Notes: a model not told the origin generated them from the letters alone. DNA of 64,000 bases from Pseudomonas fluorescens (GCF_001902145.1 NZ_MRST01000025.1:186001-250000), one strand, 5' to 3'. Shown: positions 10,954 to 19,606, counted from the first letter of the stretch. Program-made: numbers and translations.

Positions 10954-11616
10954 TTAACGACGGATAGCCAAACGCTGTTCCAGGTAACGGAGCAGCATGG
11001 CAATCAGGTAACAGGCAGCCACGTAGAGCGCGGTCGTGACCAGCCAGGTTTCAATCACCCGGTAGCTTTCGACGTTGATCTTGCGGGCGTAATAGGTCAG
11101 CTCCGGCACCGCGATCGCGGCGGCCAGGGAGGTGTCCTTGAACAGCGAGATGAAGTTGTTCGAAAGTGCCGGCAACACGTTGCGCAGCATCACCGGCACG
11201 GTGATGTAAGCGCGGATCCGCCACTCGCCCAAGCCGATGGCCAGGCCGGCTTCCCGCAAGCCCTTGGGAATATTCATCAGGCCTGCGCGGAATACCTCGG
11301 TGAGATAGGCGCCGGCATACAGCGACAGGGTGATGATGAACGAGGGGATCTTATCCAGCCGAATGCCCAGGGAGGGCAAGGCGAAGTAGATCAACAGGAT
11401 CAGCACCAGGATCGGGGTGTTGCGCACCACGGTGACGTAAACCGAGGCAATGATACGCAACGCGCGGTGCCTGGAGAGCATGGCAAACGCCATCAACAGG
11501 CCGATCACGCAGCCGATGGCGATCGACAGCAACGCCAACTGCAAACCCAGGCCGAGCCCCGCCAGCAAGGTGTCGAAATCACGCCAGACGGCGGCAAAGT
11601 TCAACTGATAGTTCAT
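10954..11616 (-). CDS. ABC transporter permease, His/Glu/Gln type (first subunit)
   Basis: Inner-membrane permease of 220 residues. Seen: FRAGLMNIPKGLREAGLAIG (EAA loop start), RNTPILVLILLIYFALP and several hydrophobic helices. The ATG at 11616 (MNYQLNFAAVW) is preferred because AGGTG stands about 10 bases upstream; an in-frame GTG at 11628 would add four residues. It is separated from the substrate-binding protein gene by a hairpin at 11635-11656. Confidence 0.9.
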   Translation of the reverse strand: MNYQLNFAAVWRDFDTLLAGLGLGLQLALLSIAIGCVIGLLMAFAMLSRHRALRIIASVYVTVVRNTPILVLILLIYFALPSLGIRLDKIPSFIITLSLYAGAYLTEVFRAGLMNIPKGLREAGLAIGLGEWRIRAYITVPVMLRNVLPALSNNFISLFKDTSLAAAIAVPELTYYARKINVESYRVIETWLVTTALYVAACYLIAMLLRYLEQRLAIRR

Positions 11617-11634
11617 GGTCAGCAGCACCTGAAG

Positions 11635-11656
11635 GGGGCGTGTTCAGGCACGCCCC
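11635..11656 (-). terminator. Intercistronic hairpin between binding-protein and permease genes
   Basis: Perfect 8-bp arms GGGGCGTG and CACGCCCC with a 6-base loop. Read on the minus strand it follows the binding-protein stop codon and precedes the permease start. It has no clear U tract, so it is more likely an mRNA-stabilising or partial-termination hairpin that keeps binding protein in excess over permease. Confidence 0.6.
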
Positions 11657-11668
11657 TGTTGTTGCGGG

Positions 11669-12517
11669 TCACTTGAATTCCACGGGAAAACCAATCGCCG
11701 GTTCTGGCAGGTCCACGCCGAACCACTGTTTGAACGAGGCTTTGTAGGTGGGGAATTCCACACCGGTCATGGCTTCGTGCAGCGCGGTGTTGACGAAGTT
11801 CAGCCAGTCCTGGTCGCCCCGCTTGACCGCACAGGCGTAGGTTTGCGGGCTCCAGGCGTAGGTGGGGCTGCGGTAGCGGCCAGGGTTCTGCACCATCAGG
11901 TATTTGACCGAGGACTGGTCGGTGGCAGCAGCATCGGCGCGGCCTGAGTTCACGGCCTGGTACATCAGGTCAACGCTGTCGTACTGATCGACCTTGGCCT
12001 TGGGCAGCGCCTGGTGCACCAACTCTTCGGCATACACGTTCTGCAGCACGGCCACGGTGACGTCATCGCCCCCCGCTTGCAGGTCTTCGATTTCCTTGTA
12101 CTTGCTGTTGTTGGGCAACAGCAGGCCGACGCCTTCACGGTAGTACGGCAGGGTAAAGGCCACCTGCTGCGCACGGCTGGCGGTAACAGTGATGAACTGG
12201 CAACTCATGTCGACCTTGTCGGTGAGCAGGTTGGGAATGCGTGCGTCGGACGACTGCACCACAAACTCCACCTTGCTCGGGTCATTGAACAAACCTTTAG
12301 CCACGATGCGGCCGATGTCGATATCAAACCCCTGCAACTTGCCGTCCGCTCCCTGGAAGTGCCACGGCGCATTGGTACTGCCTGTACCTACGATCAAATG
12401 CCCACGCTTGAGCACATCATCGAGCTTGCTGTCCGCCGCCTGCACAACGCTGGCGAGGGAAGCCGATGCAGCGACGAGAAAAACACACGCTTTGAATACG
12501 GAAGGTCGGTGATGCAT
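11669..12517 (-). CDS. ABC transporter periplasmic substrate-binding protein, polar amino acid family
   Basis: A 282-residue SBP_bac_3 protein that captures the substrate in the periplasm. Signal peptide at 1-28 (MHHRPSVFKACVFLVAA, cleavage near VQAADS). Mature domain begins KLDDVLKRGHLIVGTG, with the family motif GKLQGFDIDIGRIVAKGLF. The ATG at 12517 is chosen because it starts exactly at the signal peptide; upstream in-frame sequence is not protein-like. First gene of the probable amino sugar acid uptake operon. Confidence 0.9.
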   Translation of the reverse strand: MHHRPSVFKACVFLVAASASLASVVQAADSKLDDVLKRGHLIVGTGSTNAPWHFQGADGKLQGFDIDIGRIVAKGLFNDPSKVEFVVQSSDARIPNLLTDKVDMSCQFITVTASRAQQVAFTLPYYREGVGLLLPNNSKYKEIEDLQAGGDDVTVAVLQNVYAEELVHQALPKAKVDQYDSVDLMYQAVNSGRADAAATDQSSVKYLMVQNPGRYRSPTYAWSPQTYACAVKRGDQDWLNFVNTALHEAMTGVEFPTYKASFKQWFGVDLPEPAIGFPVEFK

Positions 12518-12841
12518 GACAAGCACTCCAGGGATTGTGTATTCCGCTATACCGGAACTTGGTATGTAACAACGGAATAGACAGCAGAAAGTGTGCCATA
12601 GGCGCTGGAGGAAAAATATGCAGGAGCGAAATTCGTTTTGGATCAACGAGATAAGTACTGAAGAGGTAAACGGCATTGCGCCGTTAGCGTGCGGCTTTGC
12701 TACGCAACGCCCCACAACGGTGTTACTGCGCACTTAAACAGATCGCCAAAACGTGACGGGCACCTGTGAAGGTTGACAGTAGACGGTGGCGCCCCACCGG
12801 CTTAGCGTTGGCAAGAACCAACACGGCCGGGGGAGATCGAC
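12518..12841. other. Intergenic region upstream of the importer operon and the thioredoxin-like gene
   Basis: A 324-bp divergent spacer with no convincing gene on either strand. It must hold the promoters of the importer operon (minus) and the thioredoxin-like gene (plus). I see a short imperfect stem around GGCATTGCGCCGTTAGCGTG near 12670 but no clear operator. Confidence 0.5.
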
Positions 12842-13333
12842 ATGGGAGTCGCCACACGCAGAATTTCCAGCGCCAGCGAGTTTGGATGGGTACTGAACAC
12901 GCCACGCCCAGTGTTTATTCTGTTTTTTTCAGAGCACTGCCCCGCTTGCGCGCAGGCATGCCACTTATTCGAACAGAGCGCGTGGAAGCATCCCTGGATC
13001 GTCAGCCTGTTACTCGACTGCGCCCATACGCCGAGGCACCCTGACGTAACAGGCACCCCGACGCTGCTGATCTACCTGAAGGGAGCCGTTGTAGAACAAC
13101 ACAAAGGCTTTGGCCCCCTGGAGGAACAAGAGCAGTACGTAAAAGACATCTTCAGCCGTTATGACCTGAGCAAGGGCGCAAGTGCACTTGTGTCACCCGA
13201 CGCTCCTCCACTTCAGCGACCGTTAAACGCCAGCCTTCGTGCTCCAGGCTATCGCCCACCACCGGCAGGCGGTCGAGCAGGCTCATCACCAAACCCGCCA
13301 AGGTTTGATAATCCTCAGTCGCTACAGCCTTGA
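12842..13333 (+). CDS. Thioredoxin-like protein with an antisense-overlapping C-terminal extension
   Basis: A 163-residue reading frame. Residues about 10-105 form a thioredoxin-fold domain: PVFILFFSEHCPACAQACHLF carries a CPAC redox pair at the helix start, and TGTPTLLIYLKG supplies the expected cis-Pro region. The ATG follows GGGGGAGATCGAC, a strong ribosome-binding site. After about residue 105 the sequence becomes Pro/Arg/Gly-rich and lies entirely antisense to the last 182 bp of the TerC-like gene. The extension is probably not a folded domain; a lost stop codon or frameshift after SKGA is possible. Function beyond thiol redox is unknown. Confidence 0.68.
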   Translation: MGVATRRISSASEFGWVLNTPRPVFILFFSEHCPACAQACHLFEQSAWKHPWIVSLLLDCAHTPRHPDVTGTPTLLIYLKGAVVEQHKGFGPLEEQEQYVKDIFSRYDLSKGASALVSPDAPPLQRPLNASLRAPGYRPPPAGGRAGSSPNPPRFDNPQSLQP

Positions 13334-14720
13334 AGCCCGTGCGCTGACGCACCAGGTTGAGGTTCAAGGCACCATTGGCACGAAAACCATCGCCGTCCTC
13401 GACAATGTCCGGCCCTTCGATTTCGCTGGCATCGGGCAATTCACCGGCGATGGATTCCAGAATGTCCGTCATGCTCAACACCCCCATGAAGTCGCCGAAT
13501 TCGTTGATCACGAAGGCGATATGGGTAGACTCCTGGCGCATCTGTTCCAAGGCGTTGAGGATCGAAAAACTCTCCAGCAGGTTGATTGCCCGACGCGCCA
13601 GGTGTTCCAGGTTCGGCTCGTTGCCGCCCAGGTATTCCTTGAGCAACTCCTTCTTGTGCACAAAGCCCAGGGGCTCATCCACCGCACCGTTACGGATCAA
13701 CGGCAGACGCGAGTAGGACGAGTGCATCAGTTTCAGACGGATCGTCTCGGGGTCGTCCGCCAGGTCGATGCAATCAACCTTGGCCCTTGGCGTCATCAGG
13801 GTGCGAATCGGCCGCTCGGCCAGTTGCAGCACACCGCTGATCATCACCCGTTCGCGCCGGTCAAACAGCGGACCCTGCGCAGCATCCGGCTCGCCCAGCA
13901 GGTCAGCCACGTCTTCACCCACCTCTTCCACCGCCAGGCTGCGGCCGCCCAACAAGCGCATCACCGCATGGGCGGTACGCTCACGCACCGGTAACACACC
14001 CTGTGCCGATTTCTTGCGACGGGCTCGGGCGATCTGGTTGAACACCTCGATCAGAATCGAGAAACCAATGGCCGCATACAGGTAGCCCTTGGGAATATGG
14101 AAACCCAGGCCTTCGGCGGTCAGGGCAAAACCGATCATCATCAAAAAGCCCAGGCACAGCATGATCACGGTCGGGTGCGCATTGACGAAACGGGTCAGCG
14201 GCTTGCTCGCCACGATCATCAGGCCGATGGACACGATCACGGCGATCATCATCACCGCCAGTTCGTCGACCATGCCCACGGCGGTAATTACCGCGTCGAG
14301 GGAGAACACCGCATCCAGCACCACGATCTGCGCGACGATCGGCCAGAACATCGCGTAAGCCACACTGCCCTTGTGTTGCGCCACATGGCCTTCAAGGCGT
14401 TCATGCAATTCCATGGTGGCCTTGAACAACAGGAATACACCACCAAACAGCATGATCAGGTCACGGCCGGAGAAGCTCTTGTCGAACACCTCGAACAGCG
14501 GCTGGGTCAGGGTCACCAACCAGGAAATACTCGCCAACAGGCCCAGGCGCATCAGCAGCGCCAGGGATAAACCGATCAAGCGTGCACGGTCACGCTGCTC
14601 CGGCGGCAACTTGTCCGCCAGGATCGCGATAAACACCAGGTTGTCGATACCCAGCACCAGTTCCAGCACAATCAAGGTCGCAAGGCCGAGCCAGGCCGTT
14701 GGATCCGCTAACCATTCCAT
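13152..14720 (-). CDS. TerC-family membrane protein with CBS pair and CorC/HlyC domain
   Basis: A 522-residue inner-membrane protein of the YoaE/YegH type (E. coli YoaE 518). The N-terminal TerC domain (about 1-220) has six or seven hydrophobic segments with VLELVLGIDNLVFIAI and the LDAVFSLDAVITAVG repeat, whose acidic residues resemble metal-transport sites. It is followed by a CBS pair (about 300-425; MTPRAKVDCIDL, VLSMTDILESIAGEL) and a CorC_HlyC domain (about 435-515). TerC proteins are linked to Mn2+ export and CorC modules to divalent cations, so ion handling is likely. Its 3' end overlaps the converging thioredoxin-like frame. Confidence 0.88.
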   Translation of the reverse strand: MEWLADPTAWLGLATLIVLELVLGIDNLVFIAILADKLPPEQRDRARLIGLSLALLMRLGLLASISWLVTLTQPLFEVFDKSFSGRDLIMLFGGVFLLFKATMELHERLEGHVAQHKGSVAYAMFWPIVAQIVVLDAVFSLDAVITAVGMVDELAVMMIAVIVSIGLMIVASKPLTRFVNAHPTVIMLCLGFLMMIGFALTAEGLGFHIPKGYLYAAIGFSILIEVFNQIARARRKKSAQGVLPVRERTAHAVMRLLGGRSLAVEEVGEDVADLLGEPDAAQGPLFDRRERVMISGVLQLAERPIRTLMTPRAKVDCIDLADDPETIRLKLMHSSYSRLPLIRNGAVDEPLGFVHKKELLKEYLGGNEPNLEHLARRAINLLESFSILNALEQMRQESTHIAFVINEFGDFMGVLSMTDILESIAGELPDASEIEGPDIVEDGDGFRANGALNLNLVRQRTGFKAVATEDYQTLAGLVMSLLDRLPVVGDSLEHEGWRLTVAEVEERRVTQVHLRPCSGHNG

Positions 14721-14995
14721 TTATAAAGTCTCTGTAGTCGGGGGTTCAGAATGCCGGGCACGGCAAAGCGCGGTCAGTAGGCCGGGACAAGGTTAGCAGT
14801 CGGAATACGGGGTGCTTCAGGGGGAACAGCGACAGCGGTTGTCTTGGGGAAAGACGACTGGGAGGCTCCGAGAGGGTGTTCATGCAAGTCCTGAAATGCC
14901 AAAAGGACTTGAATCCTACATTCGAAATATAAACTTCTCACAACGCAAAACTATTACAAAACCTGTAGATCCCTATCAGAAGCACAGCAACTCTT

Positions 14996-15240
14996 GTGGG
15001 AGCTGGCTTGCCTGCGATGGCGGCCTGACAGCCGACACTGTTATACCGAGTACATATCCATTCCTGCGGTAACGGCCACTTAGGGTTCCGCTTTTACAGC
15101 GGCTCACTTTTGAACAGCGCAAAAGTAAGCAAAACGCTCTTGCCCCACCACTCGGCACCTCGCTTAGGCTCGGTGTGGTTTAACGGGGCGCCTGAGATCA
15201 AAAGCAGATCAAAAGCGGCTCGCTTCGCATCGTGGTTACC
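14996..15240 (-). repeat. Long dispersed repeat, copy A
   Basis: On the minus strand this runs from GGTAACCACGATGCGAAGCG to CGCAGGCAAGCCAGCTCCCA and is nearly identical to 32934-33303 on the plus strand, apart from a ~119 bp block present only in the latter. It contains GAGGTGCCGAGTGGTGGGGC and ends in a REP-like unit. The short open frames inside both copies look like by-products rather than genes. The rest of the 14721-15376 interval holds no gene I can support. Confidence 0.85.
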
Positions 15241-15376
15241 GTCGATCACTTCACAGTTGTGTAGATACCTATGCTGCGATGCAGGCACCTCGGTGCATCA
15301 GGTAGACCGGGTCGATGCAATCGCAGGCAAGCCAGCTCCCACAGAAAGCCTGCCCGCCTGCCAGATAGAAGACTCA

Positions 15377-16357
15377 TCAGGTTTTACGAGTGGCATCGTC
15401 CAGCGCCAGGATGGTGTGGGCATTGGTGACGGTGGTCGCCAGCGTATTGATCACCCCCGAGCGCAACGCCCCCAAGGTCGCCGCCGCCTTGGTGTTCTCA
15501 CTGGCAATCGCCACCACATCCGGGATGCGAAACAGCTCCTGCACCGTCAACCCGATCACGCGCCCCTGAATGGCGTTGACCGCCGGCTGGCCGTGAATGT
15601 CGATAAAGTCATAGCCCATCATGTCGCCCACGGTGCCAGACAACCGCGCCTGGGCGATTTCCTGGGGCGAGAACCAGCCCATACGCACCATGTTGCTGTT
15701 CTCGCTCATGTCGCCGATGCCGATCAGGGCAATATCGGCACGGCGGGCACGGTCAAGGGTCGAACGCACCGTGTCGTTGTTGATCAGCACCCCGCGCAGT
15801 TCCGGGTTGGCCACCAGCGCCGGAGCATACAGACTTTCACTCTCGCCCCCAAAGCGCAGGGCCAGGCGCCGGCAGATGTGGTCAGGGTTCATGTATTCAC
15901 CAGCCTTGAGCGAGCCGCCGATGGCACACACGAAAGTGCAGTTGCGGGTTACCGGCAGAAACACGTTATCGGCCACCGCGCCGACGTTACGCCCCATGCC
16001 CACGGCAACGATCATGCCGTCGCCCAGGGTCTTGTTGAGGTAGTTGGCCACCAGGCTGGCGACTGCCGAGCGCTGGGTGTCGGGGTCGCTGTGGTCGACC
16101 GCGATCAAGGCGCGGTCGAGCTTGAAGCGTTCCACCAGCGCACGCTCCAGCTCGTTGTTCATCGCCGGGTGCTGCAACACGCGCACCTCGACGATCCCTT
16201 CATCCCGAGCACGCTTGAGCAGGCGGCTGACTTTTGCCCGCGACAGGTCAAAGCGCTTGGCAATGGCCTCCTGAGTGACGTTCTCAAGGTAATAGAGCAT
16301 CGCCACTTCGGTCATCTGATCGATATCACTGGCCATGCGCTGGGTACTGTCACTCAT
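15377..16357 (-). CDS. SorC/DeoR-type sugar-binding transcriptional regulator
   Basis: A 326-residue regulator. The N-terminal HTH (MLYYLENVTQEAIAKRFDLS, then RAKVSRLLKRARDEGIVEV, about 20-65) is followed by the SorC sugar-binding domain (about 70-320) with VAVGMGRNVGAVAD, GGSLKAGEYMNPDH and DIALIGIGDMS. These domains bind phosphorylated sugars. The ATG at 16357 (MSDSTQRMASD) has GGAAG about 10 bases upstream; an upstream TTG is less likely. It is followed upstream by the isomerase gene on the same strand and divergent from the polyol transport operon, so it is the probable operon regulator. Confidence 0.88.
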   Translation of the reverse strand: MSDSTQRMASDIDQMTEVAMLYYLENVTQEAIAKRFDLSRAKVSRLLKRARDEGIVEVRVLQHPAMNNELERALVERFKLDRALIAVDHSDPDTQRSAVASLVANYLNKTLGDGMIVAVGMGRNVGAVADNVFLPVTRNCTFVCAIGGSLKAGEYMNPDHICRRLALRFGGESESLYAPALVANPELRGVLINNDTVRSTLDRARRADIALIGIGDMSENSNMVRMGWFSPQEIAQARLSGTVGDMMGYDFIDIHGQPAVNAIQGRVIGLTVQELFRIPDVVAIASENTKAAATLGALRSGVINTLATTVTNAHTILALDDATRKT

Positions 16358-16420
16358 GGGGACGGGCTTCCGTTTCGGCGTCAAAGGCGCATTCTCCCGA
16401 CTCTTGCCCCGCGCCGTCCA

Positions 16421-16882
16421 CTACTGATGCCCATCGCGCTCGATCGCATTGATGCGCTCGACCTTGGCCCCGGACCGCTCCGCTTCGAACTCCGAGCTCA
16501 AAAACGCACTGACGATGCTTTTGGCCAACTCCGCACCGATGACCCGCGCTCCAATGGAGAGGATTTGCGCATCGTTGCTCTTGCGCGCCCGCTCCGCCGA
16601 ATAGGTGTCATGGGCCTGGGCCGCACGGATGCCCAGCACCTTGTTGGCCGAGATGGCCATGCCTATTCCGGTGCCGCATACCAGTACGCCGAGGCGCTGT
16701 TGCCCGGCATTGATGGCGGTGGCCACGGCCAGGGCGATGTCCGGATACAGCACCGGCGCCGTTGAATGCGTACCGAAGTCGGTCACCGGGTACCCCAACG
16801 CCTCGATATGGCGCTTCAACAGCTCTTTAAGCTCAAAACCTGCTTCATCACATCCGATAGCCACCGGGAAAGGTGTGTTCAT
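16421..16882 (-). CDS. RpiB/LacAB-family sugar-phosphate isomerase, probable D-erythrulose-4-phosphate isomerase
   Basis: A 153-residue isomerase. Seen: IGCDEAGFELKELLKRHIEALGY, VLVCGTGIGMAISANKVLGIRAA (catalytic Cys in VCGTG) and HDTYSAERARKSNDAQILSIGARVIG, all RpiB signatures. Generic RpiB converts ribose-5-P and ribulose-5-P. In mycobacterial tetritol catabolism an RpiB homologue (DerI) converts D-erythrulose-4-P to D-erythrose-4-P, and the neighbouring genes here match that pathway. The family assignment is direct; the substrate is inferred. The ATG at 16882 has GGAG upstream. Confidence 0.85.
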   Translation of the reverse strand: MNTPFPVAIGCDEAGFELKELLKRHIEALGYPVTDFGTHSTAPVLYPDIALAVATAINAGQQRLGVLVCGTGIGMAISANKVLGIRAAQAHDTYSAERARKSNDAQILSIGARVIGAELAKSIVSAFLSSEFEAERSGAKVERINAIERDGHQ

Positions 16883-16897
16883 GGTGCCAAACTCCAC

Positions 16898-16911
16898 TGA
16901 TCAAATGATCA
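16898..16911. promoter_or_regulatory. Candidate SorC operator proximal to the isomerase gene
   Basis: TGATCAAATGATCA, two TGATCA palindromes separated by two bases, 16 bp upstream of the isomerase start. The same TGATCA hexamer recurs twice at 17058-17090 near the divergent operon. Confidence 0.45.
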
Positions 16912-17057
16912 CTTAGTGAAATATCTATCACTCATTTCTCAAGCATTCACCCCGTCCTGTCAAGCAAGATTTAGCTGACCCGCCAGTCAAAGCCTTATAT
17001 AAAGGCAGTCGCCCGCTTTCAGATGAGAATCACACCTTTTAAGTGAAAGAGATTGAC

Positions 17058-17090
17058 TGATCAGAATTTCATTTGATACACATATGATCA
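17058..17090. promoter_or_regulatory. Candidate SorC operator proximal to the transport operon
   Basis: TGATCA at 17058-17063 and again at 17085-17090, with ATTTGATA between. It lies 55 to 87 bp upstream of the ABC ATPase start. Together with 16898-16911 it forms two clusters flanking an AT-rich spacer, the arrangement expected for an operator pair in a divergent promoter region. Confidence 0.45.
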
Positions 17091-17144
17091 CAGCGAAACA
17101 TGACTGTGCGACCTAATAAGAATTCACAGCACGAGGACACGCCG

Positions 17145-18632
17145 ATGGCCACGCCATTACTGCTCCAGGCTGAACACGTCGCCAAGGCTTACGCCGGGGT
17201 GCCAGCCCTGCGTGACGGGCGCCTTTCTCTGCGCGCCGGCAGCGTCCACGCCCTGTGCGGCGGCAACGGTGCCGGCAAGTCGACCTTCCTGAGCATCCTG
17301 ATGGGCATCACCCAGCGTGACGCCGGCAGCATTCTGCTCAACGGCGCACCGGTGCAGTTCAATCGCCCGAGTGAAGCCTTGGCCTCGGGGATCGCGATGA
17401 TCACCCAGGAGCTCGAACCCATCCCCTACATGACCGTCGCCGAAAACATCTGGTTGGGCCGCGAACCGCGCCGCGCCGGCTGCATCGTCGACAGCAAGGC
17501 CCTCAACCGCCGCACCCGCGAACTGCTCGAAAACCTAGAGTTCGATGTCGACGCCACCAGCCCCATGCACCGCCTGAGCGTGGCGCAGATGCAATTGGTG
17601 GAAATCGCCAAGGCGTTCAGCCATGACTGCCAGGTGATGATCATGGACGAGCCCACCTCGGCCATCGGCGAGCGCGAGGCCGAAACCCTGTTCAAGGCCA
17701 TTCGCCGCCTTACCGCACGCGGTGCCGGTATCGTGTACGTGTCCCATCGACTGAGCGAACTGGCGCAGATCGCCGATGACTACAGCATCTTCCGTGATGG
17801 CGCCTTTGTCGAAAGCGGGCGCATGGCCGATATCGACCGCGACCACCTGGTGCGCGGCATTGTCGGCCAGGAACTGACGCGCATCGACCACAAGGTGGGC
17901 CGCGAATGCGCGGCCAGCACCTGCCTGCAGGTCGACAACCTGAGCCGCAACGGCGAGTTCCACGACATCAGCCTGCAACTGCGCCGTGGCGAGATCCTCG
18001 GCATTTATGGGCTGATGGGCTCCGGGCGCAGTGAATTCCTCAATTGCATCTACGGCCTGACCGTAGCGGATTCCGGCAGGGTTACCTTGCAAGGCAAGCC
18101 CATGCCCATCGGGCAGCCCAAGGCGACCATCGACGCCGGCATGTCGCTGGTTACCGAAGACCGCAAGGACAGCGGCCTGGTGTTGACCGGCAGCATCCTG
18201 TCGAACATTGCACTGTCGGCCTATAAGCGCTTGTCGAGTTGGTCGCTGATCAACGCACGTAAAGAAGCGCAACTGGCCGAGGAGATGGTCAAGCGCCTGC
18301 AGATCAAGACCAGTTCCCTGGAGCTGCCGGTGGCATCAATGAGCGGCGGTAACCAGCAAAAGGTGGTGCTCGCCAAATGCCTGTCCACCGAGCCGGTATG
18401 CCTGCTCTGCGATGAACCCACCCGCGGCATCGACGAAGGCGCCAAACAGGAGATCTACCACCTGCTCGACCAGTTTGTGCGCGCCGGCGGCGCAGCCATT
18501 GTGGTGTCGTCGGAAGCACCGGAACTGCTGCACTTGAGCGACCGCATCGCCGTCTTCAAAGGCGGCCGGCTGGTCACTATCAGCACCGACACCGCCCTTT
18601 CCCAGGAAGCCTTGTTGAGTCTTGCCTCATGA
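17145..18632 (+). CDS. Sugar/polyol ABC transporter ATPase, two nucleotide-binding domains
   Basis: RbsA/MglA-type ATPase of 495 residues. NBD1 (about 5-240): Walker A GGNGAGKST, signature LSVAQMQLVEIAKA, Walker B VMIMDEPTSA. NBD2 (about 255-490): degenerate Walker A GLMGSGRSE as usual for the family, signature MSGGNQQKVVLAK, Walker B LLCDEPTRGID. The ATG at 17145 follows GAGG; the upstream ATG at 17100 would add 15 unconserved residues and has no ribosome-binding site. First gene of the polyol operon; its stop overlaps the permease start by 4 bp. Confidence 0.92.
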   Translation: MATPLLLQAEHVAKAYAGVPALRDGRLSLRAGSVHALCGGNGAGKSTFLSILMGITQRDAGSILLNGAPVQFNRPSEALASGIAMITQELEPIPYMTVAENIWLGREPRRAGCIVDSKALNRRTRELLENLEFDVDATSPMHRLSVAQMQLVEIAKAFSHDCQVMIMDEPTSAIGEREAETLFKAIRRLTARGAGIVYVSHRLSELAQIADDYSIFRDGAFVESGRMADIDRDHLVRGIVGQELTRIDHKVGRECAASTCLQVDNLSRNGEFHDISLQLRRGEILGIYGLMGSGRSEFLNCIYGLTVADSGRVTLQGKPMPIGQPKATIDAGMSLVTEDRKDSGLVLTGSILSNIALSAYKRLSSWSLINARKEAQLAEEMVKRLQIKTSSLELPVASMSGGNQQKVVLAKCLSTEPVCLLCDEPTRGIDEGAKQEIYHLLDQFVRAGGAAIVVSSEAPELLHLSDRIAVFKGGRLVTISTDTALSQEALLSLAS

Positions 18633-19606
18633 ATGCCAAAACCATCGTTGCTCCCGTTACCGCCGCGCCGCGCAACCGCCTGCGCCTGTCCCTCGACCGC
18701 TTCGGCCTGCCGCTGGTGTTTATCCTGCTGTGCGTGGTGATGGCGTTTTCCAGCGAATACTTCATGACCTGGCGCAACTGGATGGACATCCTGCGCCAAA
18801 CCTCCATCAACGGCATTCTCGCCGTGGGCATGACCTACGTGATCCTGACCAAGGGCATCGACCTGTCGGTGGGGTCGATCCTGGCGTTCGCCGGCTTGTG
18901 CAGCGCCATGGTCGCCACCCAGGGTTACGGCCTGTTGGCGGCGGTCAGCGCGGGGATGTTTGCCGGCGCGATGCTCGGGGTGGTCAATGGTTTCATGATT
19001 GCCAACCTATCGATCCCGCCGTTCGTGGCCACCCTTGGCATGCTCAGCATCGCCCGGGGCATGACCTTTATCCTCAACGACGGCAGCCCGATCACCGACT
19101 TGCCCGACGCCTACCTGGCCTTGGGCATCGGCAAGGTCGGCCCGGTGGGCGTGCCGATCATCATCTTCGCCGTGGTCGCGCTTATTTTCTGGATGGTGCT
19201 GCGCTACACCACCTACGGCCGCTATGTGTACGCGGTGGGCGGCAACGAAAAAAGCGCGCGCACCTCCGGTATTGGCGTGCGCAAGGTGATGTTCTCGGTG
19301 TACGTGGTCTCGGGCCTGCTCGCCGGGTTGGCCGGCGTGGTGCTGTCGGCACGCACCACCTCTGCCCTGCCCCAGGCCGGGGTTTCCTATGAGCTGGACG
19401 CGATTGCCGCAGTGGTGATCGGTGGCACCAGTTTGTCCGGCGGTACCGGCAGCATTGTCGGCACCTTGTTCGGGGCACTGTTGATCGGCGTGATCAACAA
19501 CGGCCTGAACCTGCTCGGCGTGTCCTCCTATTACCAGCAGGTCGCCAAGGGCCTGATCATCGTGTTTGCAGTACTGATCGACGTGTGGCGCAAGAAGAAA
19601 CGCTGA
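18629..19606 (+). CDS. Sugar/polyol ABC transporter permease (RbsC-like)
   Basis: A 325-residue inner-membrane permease of the branched-chain/ribose family with eight to ten hydrophobic segments. Seen: GMTYVILTKGIDLSVGSILAFAG, the typical GIDLSVGS motif, the VYAVGGNEKSARTSGIGV loop and GGTSLSGGTGSIVGT. It starts inside the ATPase gene's end (ATGA overlap), so it is co-translated. Works with the ATPase and binding protein on either side. Confidence 0.93.
   Translation: MNAKTIVAPVTAAPRNRLRLSLDRFGLPLVFILLCVVMAFSSEYFMTWRNWMDILRQTSINGILAVGMTYVILTKGIDLSVGSILAFAGLCSAMVATQGYGLLAAVSAGMFAGAMLGVVNGFMIANLSIPPFVATLGMLSIARGMTFILNDGSPITDLPDAYLALGIGKVGPVGVPIIIFAVVALIFWMVLRYTTYGRYVYAVGGNEKSARTSGIGVRKVMFSVYVVSGLLAGLAGVVLSARTTSALPQAGVSYELDAIAAVVIGGTSLSGGTGSIVGTLFGALLIGVINNGLNLLGVSSYYQQVAKGLIIVFAVLIDVWRKKKR

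Noticed and set aside
15094..15288. Short open frames within repeat copy A, and similar ones in copy B
   Set aside because: The frames follow the repeat DNA, are not conserved as proteins between copies because of the insertion, and have no ribosome-binding site.
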